DNA from: Trichoplax sp. H2 | Lineage: Eukaryota; Placozoa; Uniplacotomia; Trichoplacea | DNA: 64,000 nt | Reading direction: 5' to 3' | NCBI GenBank assembly: GCA_003344405.1 | Contig: NOWV01000001.1 | Location: 930,001 to 994,000 of the forward strand | In this document: in pieces, positions 26,901-40,500 of the stretch | Layout: each line of letters opens with the position of its first letter | Numbering within the stretch: position 1 is the first letter of the stretch | Notes under the pieces: generated by a model | Seen by the model: the letters and a program-made list of their open reading frames with translations, nothing else | The model's database searches: none | What the model was told of the DNA's origin: nothing | Program-made: the position numbers and the translations under genes

Positions 26901-29900
26901 CAGGGAATATCCAAATTATACAATATCTTGATACATTTTCTTAAATTCAGGTAATCATAATTATATAGGTACGAGCAATATCACTGCTAAAGAGCAGAAA
27001 ACTAATAATAATAAATATTTGGAATCGGTGACACTTTGCATAGCTGTAGTTATTGTTACGATTTTACCTTCGATATTATTCTTGACAATCCGAGTGCTTT
27101 AAATAAATAGAAAAATACTTTTAAGAATTAAACTATTTCAAGGCGGTTATCCTGATTTATAGTACAAGCGATCTTAATATACTATTGGTGTTTATTTAAC
27201 AAAAACAGGTATTCGTATTACATTAATATCATTTTTTAGTAATAAGAATATTTAATATTTCTATACTAGGGCGGATAATGTTGATTGTTGATTTAATTTT
27301 CCATTTTATTACCATACCATGCCCTATAACATACTGCTAGCGCATAATTTTCCACAACTTCATATCATATTCTCAATTCTGATGTATTATATACCAAAAA
27401 TATTGGTAACATGCAAGACATTCAAAACATGCGCGGTACGTAAATTTTCTTTCAATGATCTCACAGCGAATCACACAAAATTCCACGTATTTATCGTCAA
27501 CTTAGTAGGACAAACAACTGAGTAAGTAAATGTCATGATTCATGTGTGATATCGGAATAATTAAATCAATAAATATGAGATGTCATGAATGAAATTTTTC
27601 TTGGCTAAATCATGATTCGTCGAGTATCGCAGCAATAAATAATTATCCGCATGACTTAAGTTAGGTATTTGGTGCCGTTTTCATAAGTCTATACGATAGT
27701 GATTATGATTTGAGTACCATACATAGGTAAAACTTCAATAGGGAGCAGTTAATAGTGGCCAGAAAGAATGTTGAAATATTCCCTATGTTGAAGCTCATTT
27801 AAGTTGCTTATTTTCGAAGGCCAGCTTCTTGTATCCAAAATAATTATTCATTGATGATGCTTTACAATTTAATGATATAGGTATATAATAGTTATAACTC
27901 GTCCTAGCTGAGCTACTATTTTATTTCTCTATTATGCTCTTACGATCATTATATAGATATACAAGAATATAAAAGTATTTTTTAGAAAGAGTTCAATAAG
28001 TTGGGACTAGCAAAATTCTAATTTGAAATATTGCACTACAAGATGATAGAATAACTGCTATAGCTAATTACATGATGATGGAGCAAAGCAGAAGAATAAT
28101 TGTCATCGTGAATCCCTTAAAAAGAGTTCCTTTGATTTAGCTACAATAATTATAACTTACTGATCGCCTATCAATTCACTGATGATCTGTATTTCAAATG
28201 ATCTTTATTCTTGCTGTGTTGTTGTCGATCATTATATTAATTTAAATTATTGATTACTGGTATGTGTCTGATTAAAATTTTTGTTGTTAAGCAATTGTCA
28301 TAATGTATTTATCAATGTCCGGTTACAGAGGAAAAAACGAGTAAATTAGCATAGATTTGTTTTGTAATTTTACACCAAGATTCTTATGCTGACTAATTTA
28401 GCTATTGAACCACGATTAAACAATTTCGTTTATTCTGTAGTTTCGAGAAATGAAATATAACATGATAATTTCATGTAGACAAATAATAATAATCGAACAC
28501 GAGTGTCATGTGTGTAAAGCATTAAATTATTCAGTTATTTTATAATATCCAAATTTAAATAATTCAATTTAGTTTATAATAGAAGGAATTTAACGGAGTT
28601 CTGTGTTAGACAAAATAGTCATCTCGTAATAACGTTATATTATACTGACAAACAAGGCTCTTTATTTTCTCTCTTGCTACTCATAGTTTTTCGGCCAAAG
28701 GTCATCTTGGTGCCAATTATGATCTAGTATAGGCACATTTATAGTTAGCTAGTTAGCTGTAGCAATGGTAATAGTGTAAATAGGTACACCAATATCTTTT
28801 ATAGGTAAAGTTAGCAATTTCCATTTCTCTAAAATTGATTAATAGTAAATGGATTGCACGAATTAGTGGGGTGATAATTTTCATTGTGTAGTATAATTCC
28901 GTAACATTTTCGATTTAATTACCTTAATTTATAATTCAATGGTATGTCACGATAATTATAACCGATTATAGTTTCTAGAAATAATTTTCTTCTATATTGA
29001 CGATAGATATTGTTGAAATATTTTAAAAAATACCAAGTACAAGTTTTCGATTTATAATCTGATTTTATAGCTCTTCCGAAGTCAGTTACATCAATTGAAA
29101 TTTAATATTATTGTGTTTATTTTGATACAATAATTGAAATCGTTTTATTTTGCTGTAGAATTGAATTGAAGTATTGTTCAAATGTCGAAAGTTAAATTTT
29201 AGTTTTCGATAGATTTTTACATTCGAATTTTAAAATTAGTCTCTTCTCGATTTCATAACATCTATTATGTATGACTCTTGAAGCAATTTGTGTATCCTGC
29301 CGATTTAAAAACATCACTCAATTTTGTCAATTATACTAAGTAATTCTATCTATGTTGAGACCTAGACCAACTTATTAGCATGAAAAGTGATGATGACTAG
29401 ACAGCGTACAGGTTCTGAAGTGTGTTTTGCTCTGTTAGGTATTTCTGTTATTTTAATATAAAAATACGTTATAGAAATAAAGTTCAATTTGTTGAAATAA
29501 GTTCTTGAATAATAAATATTGGGGTAATAATATAACAGTTAAAATTTTAAAAGAAAATAGTTGTTTTTAAAATGTTGATTTATAGAGACTACAATATAAA
29601 TAAAGACCTAATTTAATTTCTTATCAAATTTACTGTGATCTTATAAACGTAAAATTGTTTTAGCTCTATCCTTATGAGACCTGATGAACCATAGAATAAT
29701 TTTGCTAATGCAAGTTTAATGAAGATTCACTACGAGTAACGGATTAGGATACATTTCGATAGGATAGTACCTAGAGATTATTTTATTAACAAGATTGGTC
29801 GAGCTAAGCCTATCTATTAAGGCAGATTCATCTACATGATGCCTTCTGTCATTCAGCAATTTATAAGGAGTATTCAATCAACTCATGAATGATTGACTGA

Positions 29901-32900
29901 GTTAAGGTGTAATACTGTAAATCTTTGTTCTTGCAGGTTATACATTGGCAGAGCGAGCTGATTGTTTCGCCTATAGAATAATTTTTTCAGTAGTCAATAT
30001 GGCAAAACACTGCAGCAGTTGCAGCTTAACTGGTACAGATATCTCAAATGGCAGCAGGGTGGTGGTTGCAAACATGTTGTAATCGCATATTAAATGGTAT
30101 GTACTAGAATTCTGGAAAGAAAAATTTGCTGGATACAATTGTATTTTTAGGTCGCGATTTTATTTTTTAAATTTTTTGCTGAATTGAGGAAACCATAATT
30201 AAATAATTACATCAATATGCTTTGTATTTCATGTTAGCGAATGATGTCACTGGCAGTAGTTGTAACGGTATTATTGCATGACATGGGCCCTTTTACGGAA
30301 AAAATCTGCAATTAAACAATTTCTATTGCCGGGACAGGGATTTTTTTTGAAACCACACAATCCAAATACTCATTAGTAACATTTAGTAATATATTTTACT
30401 TGCAGAGTTTGAAATACTATCTAATAAAAACTTAAATATGAGCCGCGTTTTGTTTCATTTCATATAGCCTGTAGAACAAATTCCTATCTGATTGCCAGTT
30501 ATTACGCTCATTCTGAAAATTTTCGTCCATTATAGTAACTAGTAGGGTTTTTCAGAATTTTTTTACGGTTTTGTTGATTACTGTTTATATGAATTCATAG
30601 CAGCTCCGAACATTTCTAATGGAAAATGATTCGTAAACTTATGCACATTTTTTACTGTCAATTCCAAAATTTATAGTCATTTTTATGAATATTTCATATA
30701 GTTTCTGGCTACAATCACATTTATATGGTATTAATTATCGATAGTTATTCACAAGTCTCAGTAACCTGTACTGTAAAATGACCTTAAATCTGCATATTAG
30801 CTGTCTATTTAGATCTTTACACGGCAATTGCATCTGCAAATGTTTTCCGTATTTTTCTACAATTATACCGATTTTCATTGATATTCATAAAGAATCCGCA
30901 ATATCGCATCATATTTCTGAATAACTATGACTCCTAATGCGGATATTTGCTGCTGCTTTTCCGGCATTTACCGCATACCTGCTTTTGTGAAGGTTTTCGA
31001 GCTTCTTCTATAGTTTTTTTTGATACAAACGAATATCACAGGTATTTCCTCGCAACTATTATTGCTAAATGATTTAAGGTTATACTTTTACTGATAATTC
31101 TGATAAGCGGAATTACTGAAATATGACCGTTTTTATTGACTATCTTACTAAGCCAAATTATGATTCTAATATCGTATGGATTTATGAAATGATTAGTAAC
31201 TTCCATAAGTAACTGATTGCACCAGTTCATAGTTTGTATAATTACAGCTACATTACGGATTCGTAAATTTTGAGAAAAAAGTATTTTATAACGTTTTTGA
31301 GGTAAAATGTATTTAAAATGCAATATCTTGGAACAGTTTGCTTTTGTTCGAATAAGGAAATTGTTGCTAATTTTCCTATATACAAGTATTCATTCATGAT
31401 ATTTATTTTTTTAGTTTCAGAAGATTTGAATTTTTAATTCGAGTACTTTTTTCTGATCATTTCATGTGTATGTATCAGAATAATCTACCCAATTAATGAC
31501 GCATTGGAATATAAATGTGGACTGAAATTGATGGAGCACGTTTACGTATTACAATATTACTAATAAAGCTTTTAGTATAGGTACTTTAAATGACTGTAAA
31601 CAGTGTTAACTACCTGGGTAACGAAAATGTATGTAAACTCTGTAGCTTAAACTACAATTTATCAATACTGTAGGTTTTCTGTTATTGTATGGACTTGTTC
31701 ATTCAGCATTCACTTTTTCCAAATTTTTTGGAGTTAATTTAAAACACTATACTATTTCTAAACTAAGGAACGATGCAATGTCGTAGTATGAGGGAATTAA
31801 TAGCAAGAAGTAAACTGTCCTATGATACTTGATAGCAATTTTGGGCTCTGATTTAGCTTGTAACGAAATTTATTTAAGAATTTAGAGAATACAGTTTTTA
31901 TTGAAATGAACTGGAGTGAGATTTAATTCATATTACGACGCTTCAAATAACACAGCAGTGATGACAGGAATTATTTCAAGTTTAGTTTTTATATTTAAAT
32001 TACAGCAATACGGATGCGTCATTGTCTAATTGCACATACAGTATGTATGCTTTTGCATTGAAAAGAAATGGCTTCAGTTTATACTCCAAATTTTATTACC
32101 CGTAAAAATACATGCTTCATTAGTACTTGGCAAGTAATTGCTATATGTACTTTACTGGTAACGAAATAAGAATACTTCGTGGATGATTTCGATTCGCCCG
32201 TTAATGGTAATTGTGATTACATAATTGTACGAAATCATAATATTATACACTGTATCAATTACCCTAAATTGCGAGCGAAATAATGCGTAATTTAAAATAA
32301 ACGGCAGTTACACTTTTCCAAATCTGAAGTCCATATTTTATAAAAATTCTACCGTATATTGATCTTCTAGTTAATAATAAATTGAAGGATAACTCAGAAT
32401 AAAACAAGATTGATACTAGCTTGTTTTAAATTTCCAGTAAGGCCGAGTAGACGGAGTAACATGTAAGTCTTTCAATCTTATTCTCTTGGACAAGCTATTG
32501 CAGGTACTCACGTTTTTAATCACACTGTGTAGGTCGCTAAAGTGCTGTGAAAACTTTATTGACTTTCAAATAGCATACAGCGACAGTTTTAAATCACCGG
32601 ATAGGACGTAAGATTGTTTTAAATTAGGCTAATGAAACATAGCATACTATAGTACTAAAAGTATAGTACATCGTAATTCGTACATTATAGAGCATTCCAC
32701 CCAAGTAAATATTGCAATTTTACGATACTGATAACAAAAAACTTGACATCAGTGCATTCGATTTTAATCATTAATAATCGTAAGTAGACATATTAGAGTT
32801 TGTTGTCAATTTGTATAGGTCATTCTTATTTATCAAAAATTGGAAATTAACATACAGCATAGAGGGATACATTTGGCATGCATACAGTAAATTTGTACAG

Positions 32901-33087
32901 AAATGAACAGTTGTGGTGCCATTCCATAAGATCATTTAAAAAATTATCAGATACTGCAATACTAAATATCACTCATATGAAGCTGAGCTTTTATAGTAAG
33001 AGCTACTCTTTGATTTTATTAATTAAACAATATGGTGCGATTATAGATAAATCATCCTGAGGGAACAGATCCAGTTAAGAGTACACT

Positions 33088-33093
33088 TTTATT
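33088..33093 (-). terminator. Candidate poly(A) signal AATAAA for the 33.1 kb gene
   Basis: AATAAA on the minus strand, about 41-46 nt beyond the TAA/TAG end of the single-exon gene. The sequence and spacing are suitable for a cleavage/polyadenylation signal with a short 3' UTR. Confidence 0.5.
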
Positions 33094-33133
33094 AGTTGCC
33101 TGTAATATTTTTATCATAAATGCAATTGGTTTG

Positions 33134-33853
33134 TTACGAATAACTCATTTCAGCAGCCGTTGACATCGGCTTAGGTAAATACAAATAGTGTTCGAGATAG
33201 CTGGCTAATTCATCTGGCGTTGTGTCATCTTGGTAGTTTGGACTGTTTTCTGTTACATCTCCATTGCCACAATCTGTGATAATGTTCTCATTCACTTCCT
33301 TTCCTTGATTATGTTCTAACCAGGCTTTAGCCATATTTAACATAACTGGTTTATTTTTATTGGTATTCATTTGAGACATCTTTGTAGTGTCGTTTTGATC
33401 AATTAGCGAAAGGTTGGCTACATGATGGTCTAAGTTAGGATTTCCTTGGTCAATGTCTGAATTTATACATTTGACAGATTCATCGTTGTTATAAACTGCA
33501 ACCTCTTCTCTATAATTCTTTCCGCTGTTTGCAGCAGCGGCTACATCTGATACTGCCCGGCGACTATGGTCGAAGTTGCAAGTTGAATCTGGATACACTT
33601 GATTAATATTAGTCATATTTGTGTTCATTGAATGCTTAATTTTCTGATGCGGCTGATATGGGTAACGGTATGAATGGGGAGTTGGAGTATAACGATAAGC
33701 ACATCTACAATGCATCTTACTTAAATCATAACCGGCGGATAAGTGTAATTGATCCAATCTATCAATGGTATCATCGATCAGGGGCAGTTCATCACAGTTA
33801 CAATTCCGGTAAGGATGGCAGGGTTGTATTGGATCTGGATATATTAGGTTCAA
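33134..33853 (-). CDS. 239-aa protein, C-terminus resembles OSER1 family
   Basis: A single uninterrupted frame with its start codon just after in-frame stops. The N-terminal half is rich in Tyr, Pro, His and Cys (CNCDEL, HCRCAYRY). The middle is polar and Asn/Asp-rich and looks disordered. The last 25 residues (DELASYLEHYLYLPKPMSTA then AEMSYS) look like a conserved hydrophobic block and recall the C-terminal motif of oxidative stress-responsive serine-rich protein 1 (OSER1/C20orf111), by memory only. No signal peptide or membrane span. Its 5' end faces RCC1, so the two genes form a divergent pair about 3.7 kb apart. An unseen upstream non-coding exon is possible. I am confident it is a real gene because a 239-codon frame with such an ordered end is unlikely by chance here. 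The function is unassigned. Confidence 0.68.
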   Translation of the reverse strand: MNLIYPDPIQPCHPYRNCNCDELPLIDDTIDRLDQLHLSAGYDLSKMHCRCAYRYTPTPHSYRYPYQPHQKIKHSMNTNMTNINQVYPDSTCNFDHSRRAVSDVAAAANSGKNYREEVAVYNNDESVKCINSDIDQGNPNLDHHVANLSLIDQNDTTKMSQMNTNKNKPVMLNMAKAWLEHNQGKEVNENIITDCGNGDVTENSPNYQDDTTPDELASYLEHYLYLPKPMSTAAEMSYS

Positions 33854-36545
33854 TGTTAATTACATTAGTTGACTTATGATAAGATGAATACAGCTTCACT
33901 TATTTCTGAATTTAATAAAATCAGTTATAAATTAATCAATAAATTGTATACCTTGCATGCGTGCCATTTTATCAGTAAAACGTTAGTACAAAGGTGGAGC
34001 AGCTTTTAATTCGCAACGCCAAAGCCTTAGATTCACTGCAATGTAAAAATTGAATGTCAGTATCACAAGCGGAATGAAAAGTGCATCGTTAGATGTTTGT
34101 GAAAACCTGCGACCTAATGCTTAGTCTAATGAGTTTATGGTTGTTAAATTTCTGATGCTTACAAAGGTTGGATAAAAAGAAAGCTAGCAGTACTACATGA
34201 TGAGTATAGTACGAATGTTGTACCTCTCGCATTTAATTACGCTAAATGCATATTCATGTCTATTCATAGAGTAATTCAAGATTTTATACTTCAATTTCAG
34301 TAGCCAAAAACAAGCCTTTCAATGATAGGTGTTATTGAGTAACTGTGATGACATTACGACTTACTATAGGTATACATTAATTACGCTAATATTGCGATTT
34401 AATTAATAAGGTTAAGCCAAGATTTGTCGTATTCATATACTCGTATACGTTATCAATCAGTCGGGGATTGCTTTAAATCTCTTTCAATGCTGTTTTAATG
34501 GAAAATTGTGTATAATACTATCTTGCATGGTCAGTTCCGACATTTCTGAAAGAGCTGAGGTAATCGTATAATTCGTATAATTAATAGTCGTGTGTGTCAT
34601 TTTCTATTGCTACTTTAAGGTGAAGTCATTGATCAAATGCGAATCAACTTCTGAAATTGGAGAATTAAATTAACTGACAAGGTATCAACATATCGATATA
34701 TCATGACGTTGAACAGACTTACTGTATTATACAAAACAACTGTCTCAACCTGTCTTCATACGAATAAACGTATGATTCAGTTTTCTCACACAAAGTAGTA
34801 GCAAGGTATTCATTAAGGATTTCATTCAGATTGGATGATATTGAATAAATTTAGAATTCCAATCGAAGAAATATTATGAACAACTTCTTGAACTCAAATC
34901 ATGATGACTATGTAAAAGCAGATAAGATTGGAGATTTCTTTTTAGAATACAGTACAGTACTTTGTTGTCTGGCAAAATATGCTGTTGATAGAGTCCAAAA
35001 GCAAGTTTCTTGTCTATTTAATGTACATTATTTGCCTCCCGTAGATTACTATTTGGCATTAAGCAGTACTGCTATCTTTTGACCTCATGTGTACTATTCA
35101 TAATAACAACAACCAATATACTGTACTACTATAAAAAATGGGGTTGGATTATTTTATGGAGTAGGTACTGTAATGTGCAGACCACAAAAAGTTGGAGAAA
35201 GATTGATTGCTTATTACAAAATTGAAAATAATTGAAAGGATTCTTGGCCAACTATTAGTCTATCCGATGGTACCCGGATATCCAGTTATAGTTCCATAAC
35301 GAGTATCACATTATTAGCCTATAGTCCAGTTGTGTGCGTCATTTGAGTGTATTTTTTCTGCTATCATGTTTGAGTTGTCGTATTTGTTGTCTGAGTTATC
35401 AATGTCGACTGGAAGATCATTGTAATATAGTAGTCACAAAGAATCTATCCTATGCGTCAAAGTGTTTTTGAATGATACATATTACATAGCTAGCTCATGA
35501 TAAAAATAATAATGAAAATCCTTCAGCTGTTATTGCATGGAAGGCATCCACAACGTTAGACTCCAAATAAGCGCAAATGGGAGTCCATATGACAAATAGG
35601 ATACATCGATGAGTTAAGTACTGTATGTGTTTATAAGCAATTTCCAGAAAGATATCGTGGGCGAAAAAAAAACACACTTTAGCAGGGCTTTTGTCATTCA
35701 AGATAATGATGATCATTCTGTATAGATTGAATCAATGAGGAGATGACTGTATAGGAAATGTAGGAATGATGTACATGTAGGTGAATTTGTTAAATCGAAC
35801 TAGATTGGAGAACTTTTCCAAGAGCATAAAATGTAGACATAGCTAAGAGTATTTTTAGTTTTCCTTGACGCTTTAATTGTATCGTCATGGAGTCGTTGTA
35901 GCTTACTTACCACAAACTGTTTATTCTATTTTATTACTATCTCTGATTGGATCAATTGGCGAAGACGTTCATCGGCTTTATTTCAATCAGATTATAACTA
36001 TACAACATCGGTAGGATAGAGTAGAAGGAAAGTTGGCAACGTTCTGATGTAAAATGGATAGAATTTGCCACTCTTTTTCAAGCCAAATATTGATGCTTGT
36101 CACTACGATACTGTCAAGCGTATCAACATACTACACTAGTACACAGTAGCATCGTACTATTTTGTAGGTTAACTCTGTCAGCATTGATTGCCCGACGGTA
36201 CTATACCCACTGTCCTATACGTAAGGATAATACAAAGGAAAGGGTACGCGAAGTGTACTGACGAACGAGGGACGGACTGGAGATAAATGGAAAGGTAAAC
36301 CCTTGATCTCTATGCTCAATGGGGCTAATGATGGCGAACATACGGCAAACCGACAGTCCATGGTATGAGCCTTCTGAGCTTTCTGGGCTATAGTAGTACA
36401 GTATCATGGTCAATGAATTAATTAGAATATATTACAATATACTGTAGAGAGGTAAAAGAAAAAAGAAAGGGCACAGTAGTATTGCGGACTTGAGGGAGAA
36501 ACAAAAGGCGAATGGCGAATGAGAAACCTTTCAATCCATTATTCC
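33854..36545. other. Intergenic region between divergent genes
   Basis: No coding signal beyond short chance frames (for example 34876-35082). It presumably holds the promoter of the minus-strand gene. Scattered single CAGTAC/TACTGTA motifs become denser toward the array at the right end. Confidence 0.5.
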
Positions 36546-37345
36546 GATTTTACGAGAAGGAATGGATACAGTACTGGTACAGTACAATGTACTGTACAGT
36601 ACTTTATTACAGTACATCGTACCGTGCCACCATAGTACAGTACAGTACAGTACTGTACTGTACATACTGTATCCAAAACTTTGCCAACTACAGTACAAAT
36701 CCCTGTATTGTACTGTACACTGTACTGTACAGTACGGTAGGTTCTCGGCTACAGTACGTACTGTACAGTGTACTGTATTGCGATTTGCTTTTCGGAAATG
36801 ATGGAAGGTTTCAGGCCGAACCAGACCGTTATTGGTGAGATTTTACGAGAAGGAATTGTTATAGTACTGTACAGTACGTACAGTACAATGTACAATACTG
36901 TACAGTCGAGATTTTTTGGTACTGTACAGTACTGTCATGTACTGTACATGTACTGTACTGTACAATACAGTACAGTATCCTTTAGTACAGTACAATACTT
37001 TATCACAGTACATTGTACTGTGACACCATAGTATTGTACTGTACTGTAGCGGTGTGTCAAAACTTTGCCAACTACAGTATAGTACAGTACTGTACAGTAT
37101 AGTACTGTACTGTACAGTACAGTACAAGTGACTGCATTGTACCGTACACTGTACATACACTGTACACTGTAGGTTCTCGGCTACAGTACAGTACTGTACA
37201 TACTGTACAGTGTACTGTATGTCGGTTTGCTTTTCGGAAATCATGAAAGGTTTCAGACCGAAACAGACCGCTATTAAGAGTACTGTACTGTACAGTACAG
37301 TGCATTACCTCGACTGTACAGTCTACAGTGCACAGTAGAGGCACT
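36546..37345. repeat. GTAC-palindrome array A upstream of RCC1
   Basis: Dense runs of ACAGTAC, TACTGTAC and ACAGTACTGTA, so the sequence reads nearly the same on both strands. It is built from two diverged larger units: 36546-36833 and 36839-37275. Each starts GATTTTACGAGAAGGAAT, carries CAAAACTTTGCCAACTACAG and GGTTCTCGGCTACAGTA between GTAC runs, and ends with CTTTTCGGAAAT and a CAGACCG-TATT block. The units differ in length because the GTAC runs expanded or contracted. The edge is about 240 bp before the RCC1 start codon. All open frames inside it (Tyr-Cys-Thr-Val repeats) are by-products. Confidence 0.92.
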
Positions 37346-37580
37346 GTAGGCCAAGAACTGCCCACAATGCTCGGTGGTGAAGCCACAAGATATGAGACTA
37401 CACTAGCTCGATGTACCAGTGTAATGTACAGTATAGCAACCGCGAACATAGAGTACTGTACTGCACTCCGACATACAGTATCTCTACGTGTCTACTACGC
37501 TTCAGCACGCGCACCTCACAGTAGACACTCGTATAAAAGAAAGCAAAGTTTTGGACACCAAGCAAACGTTTACTGAATCA

Positions 37581-40500
37581 ATGCCAGCAAAGAGATCCAC
37601 AACCTCGAAAGAGATTTCACGTCGAAAAACTTCAGCCAAAATGCCCATCAGCAGCAGTAGCAGCAGCAGGAAACGCAAAAATAAAACTCCCTTGGATACT
37701 CAATCAAAAAGGCAAAAAGGTAAACCTTGACAGTTGCTGCTCTTCTCTTGGACTACGGCGGGAATTTTAGAATTTCAATTACTTTAGACATGATCGACTT
37801 TTCTGTAGCCAGTAAAAAACGAAAGCAGTTGACGACTAGGAATGAGTAAATCCCCGATCGATGCCAGTCCAATCAGAGTATAGTAGGGTTTGGTTAGTAA
37901 TAATTGACGCATTATGATGAACGCAATAGTCTGTAGATACACTCATATTTGAATTGGAGCAATCCAGATGAACTGCAGGTGTAGTTAAAGGACACCAGCT
38001 ACTGCAAGGATTTCAACACGGTATTGGTGTTCCTTATACGACTACAAATATGCAGTACTTCAATATACTGGATTACCCATACTGTTGAACAGTAATTGAT
38101 TTTCCTAAAGCAAGTTACGGTCCATGTTTCTCCTTGAGTAACGCTGTTACTGTCCCAGTATAATCAGTTTAATAAGTTAACCATATTTCTCGCTCAGTTT
38201 AACTGAGTTGTACTTAGTAAATAACTGCTAATAATTCGCAAGAAGAGTAAACCTTCACTCTATGGTACTCTATGAATTATAGTTGAATTATACAGTACTA
38301 GACGTTGCGATAGATGATAGTTGAAGTGTTTGTATAAAATAGATAACGGTATCATAGCTAGATTAAATATTGCATACGCCTAATTTGCATAATATAAAGT
38401 AAAGAAAAAGTGCAAGTGTGGAAAATGCTAATTCTTTTTGACCTGTTTAAAGTAAGGCAAAGGCTATTGAGTTCAATGCAAAGTTAACTGATTTATTCAT
38501 TTATAATATAAATTGCGGTCATCGTTTAGCTCGGCTTTCATTGGCTTCCGATGAAGCCGGGATAGTACTTGTATTGGGACAAGGGGAGCTTGGCCAGTTA
38601 GGATTGGGAGAAGAGATCTTAGAACGTAGCAGACCGACGGCTGTTAAGAAACTCCTTGAAGTAGAATTTATTCAAGTTGCATGTGGTGGTGTTCATACTG
38701 TTGCCTTGACTAAAGCTGGCGAGGTAGGAAGAGAAAATTTGTGAGTGTACTTGGATTAAACTGAAATGACTATTCTAAATTTTTTAAAAGCAAAGATATT
38801 TAACTAATGATTAGGCTGTATATCTAAATTCTCCTTTTGGGTCAGCACGGTAGATCCACAGCATATGCATTACTGTATTATTAGATTTATTTTAATTTCT
38901 TAGCGTTGTGTACTTGCCTATCAGGCTAAGTTGTGGTATCAGAATTAACGGTCAGCTTTGTACAACATCCTATATTACACTGTATTTTTATATTTTCGAA
39001 GCTTAAGTTCTGCTGAGATGTTCGCGAGATTACTATTGTATACAGTACTCTAATGCTTGAATAATGGCTATTATATACCTGGGTTAACACCTTTCTACAT
39101 TGTTTGAGAATGCTTAAATAGAAGTTAAATTAATTCAGTGATTTGTATCAAACAATGTACTCGTATAATGATTATTGTAGCCGTGTTCGTAGCGTTTAGA
39201 CTATAAAAAGCTCAGAAATGCAATTTACCCACTAGGTTTAAAGTATATATTAGCTAGCAGTAAGAAATACTTTTGTAAAACAGTTTAAGAATTAGTGTTT
39301 GCAATAATATATACCAAAATACCAAGAAACATCCAAAGCCTATTGCTGAATTGTATGTATCATTATTATGCATTGGTATCGTGTTCTTTAATACATAATC
39401 GATCTTCAGGGATCGGTAATATCGAAGGCGAAATGCCTGGATATAAATCTATCTTACTATTAGAAAATTATTTCGTCTTTACTTTTTAGAGGCGTACAGT
39501 ACTTAGATAGGCTTATTAGTTGCATAGCTGTATACCGTATTGCAATTTACTGGTGGTTTGCTAAAAGTTATAATTATTAACTGATCCTATAGATATATAC
39601 GTGGGGCTGCAATGATGAATGTGCCTTAGGTCGCGATACTTCTGATACAAGTGAGGCAGAATATTTGCCTGGGCTAGTTGATGGTCTCGATAATGTAAAG
39701 ATTATCCAAGTTTCAGCCGGTGATAATCACACCGCTGCCTTAGCCGATGATGGTCGCGTTTTCTGCTGGGGAAATTTCTGGGTACATGACATTTTTTCGT
39801 AGAATACTTCAAGGATGTAGTACTGTAATGCAAACCAACTAAAATTTTTTATGTATCTATATTAGGATAATCGGGGGTCTATAGGACTGAACCTTGCCGG
39901 TAAACAACCTCGGCCCATTGTTATGTTAGGAGATCCGAATGACCCAGTGATAAAGATTGGATCTGGAAATAATCATGTCGCTGCGTTGACTGCCAACGGA
40001 CTTATCTTTACATGGGGTTGTGGCGAGCAAGGTCAGTTAGGGAGAGTCGCAGAGAGATTTTGTAGTCGCGATACACGCCAAGGACTTAAACGCTTCTTGC
40101 AGCCGGCAGTTGCTCGTGTTACGCAAAGGAGCAAAAAAGATATAAGGTTTAGCGATATTTTTGTTGGCCCTTATAACTTATTTGCCGTAAATGCAGCAGG
40201 CGAAGTTTTTGCTTGTGGTTTAAATAATTATGGTCAAATCGGTAACGGTAACATCACTAGTTTATATTATTTGGCGAAAATTGATAGTTTATCGGCTCTA
40301 AATGATGGCAATGATGAACGACAGATTCTTATTGCCTCCGGTGAGCATCATACCTTAATTCTCGCCCGCAATGGTCGTGTTTATAGCATAGGTAGAGGTG
40401 ATTATGGACGCTTAGGGCTTGGTCCTGATGTTAAAGAATGCTCTCATCCCACTGAGATCGAAACTTTAGCAAATTCAGATATAAAAGCTGTTACCTGTGG

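Larger units (their letters stand above)
18486..33133. other. 14.6 kb stretch without a supported gene
   Basis: Both strands were read through. There are only short open frames with no recognisable domain, no transposase or reverse-transcriptase coding signal and no credible tRNA. It contains the 79-bp direct repeat at 18612-18780, an AAT/AGT-rich simple tract near 23850-23925, and isolated GC-richer patches (ATGGCG at 19099-19110, CCGGAAG...GCGCC near 19414-19428) that look like promoter-type motifs. The left end must contain the cadherin promoter. Confidence 0.5.

Noticed and set aside
34876-35082. 68-codon plus-strand frame
   Set aside because: No domain, no splice-supported extension and a length expected by chance in A+T-rich DNA.
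36512-37449. Several overlapping frames of 70-130 codons on both strands (Tyr-Cys-Thr-Val-Gln repeats)
   Set aside because: They are translations of the GTAC-palindrome array. Both strands give the same kind of peptide, and none has splice context or a domain.
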